Below are positions 34,477 through 46,680 of a DNA stretch of 64,000 nucleotides, piece after piece. Origin of the DNA: Nyssa sinensis (lineage: Eukaryota; Streptophyta; Magnoliopsida; Cornales; Nyssaceae); contig CM018048.1 of assembly GCA_008638375.1 (NCBI GenBank), forward strand, positions 682,001 through 746,000, read 5' to 3'. Every line of letters starts with the position of its first letter. Within the stretch, counting starts at the first letter, position 1. The notes beneath the pieces are model-generated. The model searched no databases. It worked only from the letters and a program-made list of their open reading frames with translations, and had not been told where the DNA came from. A program made the translations under genes and the position numbers.

Positions 34477-36754
34477 TTACATGAAGTTTCGAGCAGTGAT
34501 TTGTCTTTGAAGATCCTCATAATAAGACCTTTGCATAGGAGTTAAATTGGTCATATTCATTGATATTATTTTATGATCCTCAATTCTTTGTTCTCTCTCA
34601 TTCATCATTGTCAATATCTGTAATTGTGCTTCCCTATTCTCAGTCTTTCTCTAGCGATCCACAACCTGTTAGGATATGTGTCTTCATATCCAAGACATTT
34701 TATTATTATTTAATAGATTTGATTTATTATTGAGTTTCATATTAATAAATGTTTGGATCTTACTTTATATCATGAGATGATTAGTCCTTGAATTGTCATA
34801 AGGAGTGGTTCATGTGTATAAATGAGATTTATACACAAGAGATATGAACTGCTTATATAAGTAATTCTAGAATTGTTCGCGGCTATTGACAAGACTGGAC
34901 ATGTTATCTGTAAAGCTGTAATACAGTTAACCTTTATGTGATAAGGTGGTTTATCTTAACCATCAGAGTAATGGACTCTAGGTTATTGTATTGATGTATT
35001 GGGAATACACTGAACTGAATCACTATAATAAACGCATTATTTGGAACTGTCATCTTTAATAAGTTTCTTATTCACTATTCGCAGTAAGCTCTTAGTTCTG
35101 AGAGAATAATGAACTCAAGTTCTAAATAGTGATGACTTTGAGTTACCAATGAATAAGGTCTTTTAGATCAACACCTATGTATCTTGGGAAGTCATTATTT
35201 AGACTGTAAAAACACATATTCTCAAGATGGAATCTATACTCTATATATCAGAGAGATGGATATTAGCTTTGTGTTATTTCAATGGGTTAATCACTGAAAT
35301 TCGGATCCGGTCTTTTCAGTAAATTATTTATTAAAATGGTGATCAATTTCAAGTGATTAATAATTATTAAATTAGGTTCTTAAAATAATTAGAGAATTAA
35401 TTTGACAGTATAATCTGATTATTAATATCCATGCAAAAGTATAGTGTATATGGGTTTTCTCTATTCTATTAAGTTAGAGTGCACTTTCAATTATATAGTG
35501 GAGTTAATTGAAATTAATTAGTCAATTAATTTAATAATGAAATAATTAAGATTTAATTGATTAATTGGAAACTAACTTAGTGGGACCTATTAGATCCCTT
35601 CTCTTGCCCTAATTAGGAAAAACCCTATATATATGATATGTAGGGAGTCGTTTATTATAAGTTAAGTTTTTGTGTTAGACAAAAATAAGAGGTAGCCCAC
35701 TCTCCTGCGATACGGTTTGCCTAAGGGAAAAGAGGAAAAGACCTAGAGGAGAAAGAGAAGGAAGATTGTATCAATCTTTTCGAGAAGTCTTCTTCAACAA
35801 TCAAGATTATCAAGAATAAGGTAATTCTAACTCTTTTTCCAAGTTTGTATGATCCATGTAAAGAAATAGATCCAAATAGAATTTTGAAATCATTTTCGCT
35901 ATGGTTACGAACCCAACACAGCCAACATGTCTTCTTTTTCAACACGACGAGAAGACATACTCGTCAACACTTCAAATATATTATTTTTTGTGGATTCCAA
36001 AGTAGCATACCTAGCTTCATCGATATCTTTACTCTTCCGTTATTTTTTTCCGGCCTTGATACCAATTGGACACTTTGATTTCTCTCCTAAAGATTGTTGT
36101 TCCAAGTCAATATTAGAGTCAAGAGATATTGAAGTTTGAGGACCAGAAGAACTTGAGGGACTCAAATAGGATGAGGTTTGAACTTTTTGTTTATTGCTTT
36201 GAGTATAAATTTCATCCCGTTTGCAACTATGTCGTAATATTTTCCAAGACGTATGAAATGTGAAGTGTTTCTTTTGAATCACGTGAAACATGCATTTGGC
36301 CTCACAAATCTAAAAATAAAATAGTTATAATTAATTAAACTTGTATAAAAGGATAAAAATTTAAAAAACTGAAGGACGGTAAAAAAAAATACTTTCTTTG
36401 CTTTTCCTGGTTCCACTTTGTTGTCTCTTTCTTACTTGTTCATAAAACTCGACAAATTTGTTGACGGACTTCTGAATAGTCTAACATCGGTGATTCAATG
36501 AAACAGTCAGTTCTATTTTGTTCAACTATTTGGCTGTGAACAAAAGAAGTGAAAATACGTTCCCAAAATACTTTCATTAATTGATTATTACCAGCAATTA
36601 GATCTTGGGAGACGGCCAACCAAGTTCTACATAATGCTTCGTCTTCTATGATATTAAATGCTTTGCCATGAACACAACTTTGAATTTGTCCTTCAAAAAT
36701 AATTTCTATTCTGTGGATTTCTTCTAAGCTCAGAGACATGGTATAATCATCCAT
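34477..36754 (-). pseudogene. PIF/Harbinger ORF1 (Myb/NAM-associated type), split
   Basis: Accessory DNA-binding partner of the transposase. N-terminal block 36440-36754 has EDEALCRTWLAVSQD and FWERIFTSF, typical of the plant NAM-associated domain found in PIF ORF1. The middle block near 35930-36300 has FHTSWKILRHSCK, SSSGPQTSISL and KCPIGIKAGKK. The C-terminal block 34477-34666 has MMNEREQRIEDHKI and MQRSYYEDLQRQI before TAA at 34477-34479. A solo LTR (34667-35918) separates the last two blocks, and further stops and frame changes are present. Convergent with the transposase, as usual for this superfamily. Confidence 0.85.
34667..35918. mobile_element. Solo LTR, copy 1 (1252 bp), inside Harbinger ORF1
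   Basis: Runs TGTTAGGATATG...ACCCAACA with flanking 5-bp CAACC (34662-34666) and CAGCC (35919-35923), one mismatch. It aligns along its length with 37784-39032. ORF1 sequence continues in the same frame on both sides, which confirms the boundaries. No internal region is present. Confidence 0.88.
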
Positions 36755-37019
36755 TGAAATGAAAATATTACTACTATGAAATGGAAATACAAGTTATGTG
36801 ATTTTACAAAATACTAAAAAGGCTGATACTACACAATGGTAAAACTTAGTGAGAATTTATACAAAAAAAAAAAATTGAAATATAATTTTGTGATTTTTTT
36901 TACTGTTCTGTCAAATTTCTTTTACCACTGTCAATTTTTTTTACCGTTCTGTACAATACAAATGTCTACCTAGAACTTCAATGTCTATTTTTTTTTTACC
37001 ATTCTAGCCTATGGACTAC

Positions 37020-37440
37020 GTGAGAACAAGATAGGCTTTCAATCAGGAGCAACCCATCACGTCCGCCCCTTTGTCTCCCATTTCTCACAACTCCCCGAAA
37101 CTCCCACCGACTCCCACTTTCTTCTTTCGCTTTTCTTTTCATGAAACCCTCTCTTTTCTCTCCATCCCTCCATCTCTCAGACGACACTCTCTACGTCTCT
37201 CTCTTCCTCTCTCTTTCTTTGAAACTTTGATATCTGCGTCTCTCTATCTTCCTTCCTCTTTCTCTAACACAGTTGATCGTTATTGCCTCGTCCTCGCCGT
37301 TCGTCATCGTCATTCGTCATACCGTCACCACCGTTCGTCATTGTTGACCGCCATCGCTGATCGTTGTTGCTGTCTCTACAACTGATCGCCGTTGGACAAG
37401 AAAGATTGACCATTGGTTCTCGCCAGGTTTGTTTTCCTTT
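37020..37440 (+). other. CT-rich leader-like block in the Harbinger right arm
   Basis: GC-richer than its surroundings, with long CTCTCT tracts, then an ATCGTC-type repeat (CGTTCGTCATCGTCATTCGTC), ending TTCTCGCCAG|GTTTGTT, a good splice donor on the plus strand. It looks like the 5'UTR of a plant gene but sits between ORF1 and the right terminal repeat. It could be transposon promoter/leader or a captured fragment. Confidence 0.45.
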
Positions 37441-37783
37441 TCCAATTTTTCTTTTCATTTCTTTTCGTTACCTTCTCCTTTCACTTTCCATCTGAAGTGA
37501 AGCTAGGTAGGAGAAAAAAATAGTCTTAAGAAATTTGATTCTGTGAACAGTAGTGTACTAATTTGGGTTTGGATTTGAATAAAAACTGATTTGATATGAG
37601 TTTGAGTCTAGGGTTGGAGGGCCATTTCTGTGTATTTTGACTCAAATTTAAATTTGATATGAGTTTGAGTCAGCACTGGGGATGCCCTTACAAATACTTC
37701 CATCCGAAAATTGAGGCCACACCTACCCAAATATTCCTCCACCTGTTCCACTAAATCACACTGATCATCACGTTAGTCGTTTG

Positions 37784-39032
37784 TGTTAGGGTGTATGCTC
37801 TCACATTCAATATATTTTGTTATTATTTAATAAATTTAATTTATTATTTTTGAATTTCATATTATCATATATATATATATATGGATATTAGTTATTTTAT
37901 ACCATGAGATAGTTAATCCTTGAATTATTATTGAAAATAATTTATGTATATAAATGAGATTTATTATTATTGAGAATGTTTGCAGTCATTGATTAGACTG
38001 GACATATTTTCTGTAAGATTGTAATACATTTGACATTTATGTGATTAGGTAGTTTATCTTAATCAATAGAGTAGTGGGTTCTAGGTTATTGTATTTGTGT
38101 ATTTGGAATACAATGAATTGGATCACTATAACAAACATGTCATATTAAGTTGTCATCTTTGATGTGATTCTTATCTTCACTATTTGCAATAAGCTCTTAA
38201 TCGTAAGAGAATAGTAGACTCAAGTTCTTAATGGAGATGATTTTGAGTTACCAATGAGTGAGGTCTCTTAGATCAACACCTCGGTATCTTGAAAAATCAT
38301 CATTTAGACTATGGGAACATATATTCTCAAGATAGAATCTACACTCTTTAAATAAGATAGAAAGGTATCACTAATGTATTAATTCAATTTATTAATCACT
38401 GAAATCCGGAACTAGTCTTTCAATAAATTGTTTAATGAGATGTTGTCCATTTTATAATGATTAATAATTAGTGAATTAAGTTGTAAAAATAATTAAGAAT
38501 TGGTTTGACGGTGTATAAGCTCAATCCAAATTATTGATATCCAGGTAGAGGGGCTCACTGTATATGTTTAGTGATTATAAATTTTTCATGTTTTATTTCA
38601 CCAAATTAGAGTGCAATTCTAATTATTTAGTGAAATTAATTAATTAAGAGTTAATTAAAAATTAATTGACTAATTTAAGCTAATTTGGTGGGATTCTAGA
38701 TCTCTCATTTTGTCCTAATTTTATAAATCCTTGTAAAAATGTGATGTAAATGGGATAGCCGTATACAACAAGCTAATATATTATTTTTCTGCTAGAGAGT
38801 AAAAGAAGAGTCCACTCTCTTCTCTGGTGTACGATTTGCAAGAGAGAAAAGAGGAGAAAAATTAGAGGAGTAAGAGAAAGATGATTGCATCAATCTCTTC
38901 AAGAAGGTTTTTTCAATAATCAAGATTATCAAAAATAAGATTAATTCTAACCATTTTTTAAAATTATATAATTTATATAAAAATAATTCAAATAAATTTT
39001 TAAAATCGATTCGCTATAATTAGAATCTAACA
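37784..39032. mobile_element. Solo LTR, copy 2 (1249 bp)
   Basis: Runs TGTTAGGGTGTATG...GAATCTAACA with a perfect 5-bp duplication GTTTG (37779-37783 and 39033-39037). Same family and direction as copy 1: shared TATCTTGAAAAATCATCATTT-like, ACCATGAGATAGTTAATCCTT-like and GAGGAGAAA blocks. Differences are frequent, so both copies are old. Confidence 0.92.
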
Positions 39033-39037
39033 GTTTG

Positions 39038-39424
39038 AAATAAATGTTTCCAAACTTGGTGCAGCAAAAATGGATGTGACATTGAATTAACAATGTGAAT
39101 TTTTTCATCCAAAAGGTTAAGTGGTATTGTTATTAATTTAAAAGGATATAGTCACATTTTTTCGATCTTCATGATATCACATATAGACCAATACATGGTA
39201 TCACTATTTAATCTATTTAGCTTGCATTCATACACTTTTCTTTATATTTTTTTTTACAATTTTTTTTTTTTTATATTCCCAAAGAGTGGGTTGCTCATTT
39301 TGAGCCCCACCTAATAATTACCTAGGCCCCATACTTTATAAGTGTGGGAATAATTTGTAAGAAAATGTGTAGAAAAGTTTATGATTAGTGATTTAGCTTT
39401 AGCAACCATGCTTTCTTTCTTTTT
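39038..39424. other. AT-rich spacer
   Basis: Between the solo LTR and the foldback element. No gene seen. Confidence 0.5.
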
Positions 39425-39855
39425 TTGTAAAATGTATTAATTTTTTTTGAAATTTATGAAAATTATATTGATATTTTTTACTTTATAAAATAATATATAA
39501 ATACCTTTCTCTAATTAATTTTTTTTTACATAACAAAACTACTCATTTATTTTTTTTTATTTTTCAAATAATTATTGATAAAAATCTTAAATTTATTTTT
39601 ATGTAAAAATAAAAATATCTTTTTTACCTTAAATTTATTTTTAAATAAAAAATTAAAAAATCTTTAAAAATAAGTTAGAATAAATTGGTCAAAATAAAAA
39701 AAAATGCTAAAAATAAATAAATAAAAGAGACAATTTTTTCATTTTGAAAAAAAAAAGATTGACAAGAAAGAAGTATCTATATATTATTTTGTAAAATATA
39801 AGAAGTCAGTGTAATTTAGAAACTTCAGGAGAGATTAGTATAATTATCATTTTTT
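39425..39855. mobile_element. Foldback MITE copy B
   Basis: The two arms are inverted copies: ATATTGATATTTTTTACTTTATAAAATAATATATAAATAC on the left and the reverse complement of GTATCTATATATTATTTTGTAAAATATAAGAAGTCAGTGTAATTT on the right (each quoted loosely). No ORF. The same family as 13873-14172. Ends are approximate. Confidence 0.65.
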
Positions 39856-42800
39856 TAGATTAATTAGAATATTTTGAGCTAACTTACATATATCGGACTA
39901 AGTTTATTTCTAGTGTGACAATTATGCCCATCCTATAATCTCTAACTATCAACAAAGCAACCATACTTTCAATGCTCTTAAATAAAATTTAACGTTAATT
40001 TTCAATAACAACTGTCTTAAAAATAAGGTAATGAATTTTACATAAAAATATACAATTTTCATACTTAGAATTTTACATGAATTTAACTCATGCATAATTA
40101 CGCACTCACATATAATATACACACGTATAATATATACACCATTCAAATTTGTGAATATTAGACATTTAATACTGTGCTAGCATTTCTCTTCTTTAAATAT
40201 GAAAAAATTCCTTACAACCTTACCACTAACCTTTTTTTTTTTTTTTATTCCCAACAAATGGTAAGCAAAATTTCAAGACAAGCTCGGAATTAGATGAGGT
40301 AATTAGTGACGCATTATTGAGTCAGGTCCAATCAATACTTGGCGGTGGAATCTGAGATAATAGTTGTACGTAACATGCTCATATTCCAATCAATACGGCG
40401 GCTAGCGGCTTTGTGGCCTTTAAATATTTTATTTTATTGTTTTAAATTTTCATAAGTTTTTTTTTATAAAATTAATTACATTTTAATATTATTTATTTTA
40501 TAATAAATTTTTTTTATTTAAAACAGATAATAAATTAAAAAAACATAAAATCACATAATGTATGAATAAAAAAAGAATATCTCCCGTGGGGTCAGGATAA
40601 TAGCCGCCGCCTACCTACAGTTTAGGCTACACTAACAAAATCCAACCCCACACCTCGGTGTGTGTGTGTATATATATATATATAAAAAGATATACTGCAT
40701 CCAATACATCCTATTAAAGAAATATTACATACGTAAGGAGGGATTAATAAAAAATGCTCCAACAATATAATAATAGTAACATGCATATGCGAATCTACAC
40801 GGTGGCTAAAGACTCTGGTCTCAAAATATTTTATTATTTTAAAGTTTCATAACACTTTTTTTTTTTTTTTTAACATTGTAACATATTTACTTTTGTCTTT
40901 AAACACTAACATCATGTCTGATAAGTCGAAACGGGAGTAAAAATGAAATGTATATTTTTAATGTTATCGTATTTTTGTGTTTGTTTAAATATATTTCCAC
41001 CGTGAATGTTTTTGAAATGTACATTTTTAATGTTATTGTATTTCTGTGTTTGTTTAAATGCATTCTCACCATGAATGCTTTTAAGACAATAAGAGAAATG
41101 TTACATATTTTTGATTTATATTTATATTTTTAAAGGTTATTTAAGACTAATTTGATTAATAACTCATAATTTAAAATTTATTTCTATAATGATAAAATAA
41201 TTGTTGAGTTGTAAGGTTTCTATCTCAAAATTAGAACTGAGAGACTCATCAGAGGTTGGGCCTTTATCTTTATAATAAATATAAGGATGGGCCAAAATTT
41301 TAATTTAATGGGACAATTTTTGTTTAATAAATGTTCAATCATAAATTTAAAAATTAAAAAAGTATAATAATTTAATATTAGTTGATAATAACTTTTATAA
41401 GTAAATAAATTGATTGATATAAAAGAACTTATAAATTAGACAAGAATTCTAATACAAAAAAAGATACCCACAAAAAAACCTTAAACTATATAAAAAAAAA
41501 ATTCAAAAAATTTAGTAAAAGTTTTATTAAGGGATCAAATGAAATTAAAATAATGGTAAAGTATGAGAAAATTTGGTGGGCGTGGGTAGGGGAATTGGCC
41601 CCCGGTCCTCATGTTGCCCCGTCTCTAAATGAATGGATAGTTGTTAGGTTTATGTCTTAAAGATTCGGAATTGAGACATTTCTACTAACTTGTAAAGTAA
41701 TAATTGTATAATATATTTATTGTTGGCTAAAAAAGAAAATTAATGTAATGTGATATTATGTGGTGTTCTTGGACCTCACATGATGTAATTCCCAATAACA
41801 CGTGATAATATGTCCGATAAAAATAAAAATAGGAATCAGAATTAGGGTTAATTATTTTCTTTGAAACAAACGTGAATCACTATATTATTAAAAGATACTT
41901 ACGAAATAATAAAATGTTTAAAACTAAGTCATATGTTTATACAAATCAATTTTGGACTTTCACAAATAGGTCCTTAAAATTTGAACAAAATCAGACCAGT
42001 ACTAATTGATTTTTCAAAAAATTAGATAATTTAATACGGGTAATTTTAATCTAATTCAATTTGAAGAGTTTTTAAATAACAACTAAAGTCTTATTTTTAT
42101 ATCAAAAGTCAAATATACGTTAGAAACACTTTTTGATTGTCGATCAAAAAAGAAACACTTCTTGATTAATAATTTTTTTTAAAAGACTGGGTAATTAATA
42201 ACTTTTTTATTTGTTAATTATAAAAGGATTGACACTTAAGAGTATTTACAATGCTAAATATTATTTGAGTCGTACTAAAGTTATATTTTATCATTGTTAC
42301 AATACTAAAATTGTATATTTTAGGATTCTTATTTTAATATTAAAATATTATTTTTTAACATAACAACTATTCCTTCTAACTCGTCATTGAAGTCGTTGAA
42401 TCAAATTCTTAAAATGAATTTAAAGAAAAAAAATGACATGACATGAATAATATGTACTACTTTTAATGTTATATATCACATAGAATATGATATTATTAGA
42501 TTTTGATAGGTGAAATGACAATTCATTAAACTAAGTTAGTTTTATGGTCCAAGTCAAATTTGAAATTGATAGCCCAGCACATACATGGAAAAAGCTCTAA
42601 GAGAAAGATAGTTAGGAAAAAAAAGTCTAATAAATTAGTAATAATGCTATTTTTATCGTGATTTGAATATTACTGTAAACCTTACATGATTTTATAAAAT
42701 TTTTGAGAGTTAGGATAACATATATAGTACTCATTTGGATAAATTGAGAAAAAATATGATTTGAGTTAAATTGTGATTTAAATAAGTAGTTGTGAAAAAA

Positions 42801-44696
42801 TATTATTTGAATTAAATTAATTAGTATTTAGATGAATATATTTGATAAGTGTTTAAATAATATTGTAGTATTTTGATAAACTATTAATAAGTGTCATTAA
42901 ATTATTTTTTAAAAATATTTTACTCTGACTATTTTTTTAAAATTTATTTTAAATTAAATGTAAATTCATTAGATGTGACTAATAATTCGAATCATACACA
43001 CCTAATAAATTAAAAAAAATTTATTTTAAACTTAAAATAACCATTACGCTGCCATAGTGTCTGGATGTAGAGGGGTAATAAATAACATTGAAGGGTCCAG
43101 AGACTGGTACCTCGGGCATAGTTAATTGCTAGTGTGACAGAGACCCGTTAGTGTAGATTCTCAATAACAAAACAGGAAGTCACCTGATTAGTATTATTAT
43201 TCGAATAAATAAATATTAAATACAACAACATAATATGTAAAATTTATTAATAGCTTTACTAATGTGTCGAATTTTTATTAATTCAAATTTATTGTAGTAG
43301 ATCAATAAGTAATTTTTTTATATTAATATGAGGCATAACATTCCAAATTTTTTATTATCACAATTAATACATAAAAGAAAAAAATAAAATAAATGCAGTT
43401 ATATGATCAAAGTTCTATACAAGTAGTATGAGTGCTCACTTTTCACAGTAAATAGTATAACTTCGATTTCTCCTTCTCACATTTAATGGCGGTGCTAGAC
43501 CATTGATATAGAGAGGGGGAAAATAAAAATTGAAATATAAAATGGTCTTTTATAAAAGAAAAAAATGAAAAAAATTGAGAGAACAATTTATAATTTGTAA
43601 AAAACTTAAGGATAAAATATGAAATATTTAAAAGAGAAAAGAAAGAAGAATGCAGTAACGTGTACGTTTGTTGGTGAGGAGACTTGGCTGCTTCTCCCAC
43701 TTTGGGGCTTACGGAACAAAGAAGAATTTATATGCAAAGTGCTTTTCAGGTTGTAGGTCCGCAAATGGCAGGAGCAGTGAACTTGGAATTTGCTTTGTGA
43801 CCGCAGATTTCAGGTCCATCGTAAAAGTCATGATGAGTTTGGAGCCACTATAATGAGAAAGTTGAGGAAGCATAATCACATTTGGCTGGGAATTGTGTGG
43901 TGGTGAAGACGTGGTCAATGACGATTTCAACCACTAATCCAACTTGGTATTATTTTTTATGTTTTAAATATGAATTAGTGTTGAAATTGTTATATTTTAT
44001 AAGAAAATTTTAATTTATATGTCTAATTGTATTTCTTGTGTCATTGTGTATTTTTTTTTGCGCCTCAGCACATTATAAATTGAGAATTTTTAATATTATT
44101 TTATTTATATTTTCCAAGTCTTAAACTGGGTATTTCTCAAACCCATCCTATAGGTGAATTTCGGGATACAAAGTCAAAAGCACTAGTTCCTTTGCCCCAT
44201 GCTTTAATGAGAGGATTTTCCACCAAGAACTAGTCTTTCTCTTCATCATCTTTTGCAATGTTCACATCCAAGTTTTATTTTTTTCAAATACTTTAATGAT
44301 ATTCTTAGGCTTACTAATGACATTGTGACCGTAAAATTTTTTTAGTGTTGAGGTTGGGATGTATTTTATGTCAAATAAGTAAATTTTAACATCTCTTTTT
44401 TTGTAACCTTCTTCATTGCTAGTGAATCACATAATTTTATTTTGTTACTTCCCTTGTGTTTATCTCTATTTTACCAACACTATTGCTGTTGGGAAACTTT
44501 TTCTTAAATTGCTATTGTTTCTCCTTATTTACACTGTGCTTAGTTTTGCTTGGTTGACAGAAAAGAAATAAAAAGATAGTGTAAGTTTCTTACCCTTTTT
44601 TTTTTTGGTAAGGTAAACTCTCTCATTTTGCTTGGGAAAGATAGAAGAGAGAATGGAAAAGAGATGAAATATTTTATTAGGCGACTAAAAATGATA
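39856..44696. other. AT-rich gene-free stretch
   Basis: Mostly A/T runs with stops in all frames. It holds a 69-bp duplication at 40945 and a short (GT)n(AT)n near 40660. A less AT-rich island at 43660-43930 has overlapping short frames but no recognised domain. No gene supported. Confidence 0.55.
40945..41082 (+). repeat. 69-bp tandem duplication
   Basis: GAAATGTATATTTTTAATG at 40945 recurs at 41014 (GAAATGTACATTTTTAATG) and stays parallel through TGTGTTTGTTTAAAT. Because 69 is a multiple of three, the short open frame here also repeats itself (MYIFNVIVFLCLFK twice); this is no evidence of coding. Confidence 0.9.
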
Positions 44697-44705
44697 AAAT
44701 AAGAA

Positions 44706-45244
44706 GGAAAAAATACTAAAAAGTTTCTAAAATAAGTTTTTTAATCCAAAAAATTCATAATACATTTTTTCTATCTAAAAAGTCAAAAAAAAAAAAATTT
44801 AATACAAAAAAGTCCAATTGTTAACTTCCATCTTAATACTGTTAAAAAATATTATTGATTATACTAAAATGGACCTTCAAGATGCATTTTAGAAAAGAAA
44901 AAGAATAAAAAAATATATAAAATAAAATTTTCAATCCCAAAAAATCATAACATTTTATAAAGTAAAATTTTGTTTTTTAGGCATTTTAGATAAATAAAAA
45001 ACGTTATATCTTTTATTTTGGATTGAAGAATTTGTTTTATTTATTACTTAGTATTTTTTAAAATGTATCTTGAAGATTATTTTGGTCTAATTAATAATAT
45101 TTTCTAAACGGTATTAAGATGAAAATTAATAATTGGACTTTTTTGTATTAAAAGTTTCTTTTTTGGATCTTTTAAATAGAAAAAATATATCATGGACTTT
45201 TTAAATTAAAAAGATTATTTTAAGGACTTTTTAGTATTTTTTCC
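44706..45244. mobile_element. Mutator-like MITE with long inverted arms
   Basis: Starts GGAAAAAATACTAAAAAGT and ends ACTTTTTAGTATTTTTTCC; pairing continues inwards well beyond 150 bp (for example AAAAAGTCCAATTGTTAA against TTAATAATTGGACTTTTTT). It is flanked by a perfect 9-bp duplication AAATAAGAA (44697-44705 and 45245-45253). Long arms plus a 9-bp duplication indicate the Mutator superfamily. No transposase. Confidence 0.9.
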
Positions 45245-45253
45245 AAATAAGAA

Positions 45254-46680
45254 TTCACCTATTTTAACAAAACTTGGGCAAAACCGGTAATACAAACTCT
45301 CTAATTCTTTTCTTTCGCCTCATCCCACTTTCTTAAGGAGAGCAAAATGGATTAAGTAGATGTTAAGAGACCCTTCCCTTTTCTTCCCTATTTTAAACCA
45401 AGCATGAAATAAAATCTTCTCATTTACTCTTTCCTCTCATTTCCTTCTAACTCCCTTAATCTATGCCAAATTATTGTTTCTAATTGTTTGTTAAATTGAT
45501 GACAAATAATGGGTTTTCTCTACAAAACTTAGAATCAATGATAAGGAGTAAAAATTTTACGCTATTCACCAAGACCTAAACAATAAAGTGTTTGTGGCTC
45601 TTGAGTAAAATGATAACCTGTGAACTTTTGAGGTCATGACGTTGGCTTGAGAGTGGTGACACATGAAAGCGTGGTAAATAAAATACAAAATTCTTGTAGA
45701 AACGGTTAAAGCAATAGGGACGCAATAACCAATATCGACCAACAATATAGTAAGTCAATAACATGAAATCATTACACCATCACATAGACCACAAGTGTAA
45801 TCCATAACATATTAAGTCTGAACAATATTTATTGTAATCATCAATATAGTCCATGCAATGCAGTGATGCTCGATGTAGAAAAGTGAACAGTGCATGATTT
45901 GAACTACAATTCAAATCTCAACTTTATCTCTTTCAATCCACAATCAATCAACTACTGGCCCTCAGTAAGCCTGACACTTTTTGGGCTACTAACCCAATGG
46001 AAAAGAACCACCACCCGTGCAAGGTTTTGGTTCATAACCAAAGAGAGATACAATCCCCATTATAATCATCCATACGTATTAGCAAAATCTCATAAGCACA
46101 CCGCTCGTCTATCATTCTATTCATTTCACTTCCACACAAAGTACCAATGTCCTAAATACTAGGTAGGCCATATAGGCTCACTCTATAATCCACTTTAATC
46201 ATCATACAATGCAATACATGATATTTATATGTATAAGATTTATGACAAAGTCAAAGCATTCATTCACATTCACTACACAGATACAGTCAATGATATCGAA
46301 ACAAAATAATAATATTCCAATCACAAGGATCCAATATCAAGCATGCAAGGACAGTCAAATCATAAGGATCAGTGATAGACATGCAATATCAATCAATCAG
46401 GATATGACCCTAGTGCTAGTTGCCATCCTACTATAAAGAGACACTACATGCGTCTTTCCTAATGTGCATTAAATACCTCACACACTCAAGGTTCAACTCT
46501 TAGGACCACCTAGGCTTTTAACACTAAGGTTCTATAATGATTCTTTAAGTTATCTTAGATTAATTATGCATTAGCCTACATATCAAGTGCCCGTTGTTTC
46601 AAACACACATCAAAATTGTGTTCTTTGGCTTCAAAAATCCTAAGGAGGCCCTATCGTAATAATTCTAAGTCATTTAAATG
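45254..46680. other. Gene-free stretch
   Basis: Mixed sequence with short frames only and no recognised domain. Confidence 0.5.

Larger units (their letters stand above)
32457..37687. mobile_element. PIF/Harbinger DNA transposon, decayed
   Basis: Flanked by TTA target duplications (32454-32456 and 37688-37690). Imperfect terminal inverted repeats of about 40 bp: left GACCATTTTCAGTGGTGACT, right (reversed) GGGCATCCCCAGTGCTGACT, both followed by an AAATTTAAATTT core. It carries a transposase on the plus strand and ORF1 on the minus strand, converging, as in plant PIF elements. Its 5231 bp include a 1252-bp solo LTR, so the original was about 4 kb. Both genes are broken, so it cannot move by itself. 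Confidence 0.9.

Noticed and set aside
37688..37783. Short coding-looking stretch between the Harbinger end and solo LTR copy 2 (minus strand DLVEQVEEYLGRCG)
   Set aside because: Only about 28 codons; the reading does not continue sensibly on the far side of either insertion and I recognise no family.
34667..39032. A single LTR retrotransposon with paired 1.25-kb LTRs
   Set aside because: Each LTR has its own target duplication and the DNA between them is Harbinger ORF1, its right end and flank, not a retrotransposon interior.
40948..41133. Frame with an internal repeat (MYIFNVIVFLCLFK twice)
   Set aside because: Produced by a 69-bp tandem duplication whose length is a multiple of three; sequence is AT-rich and otherwise meaningless.
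43668..43930. Possible gene in a less AT-rich island
   Set aside because: Overlapping short frames on both strands, no domain, no splice pattern.
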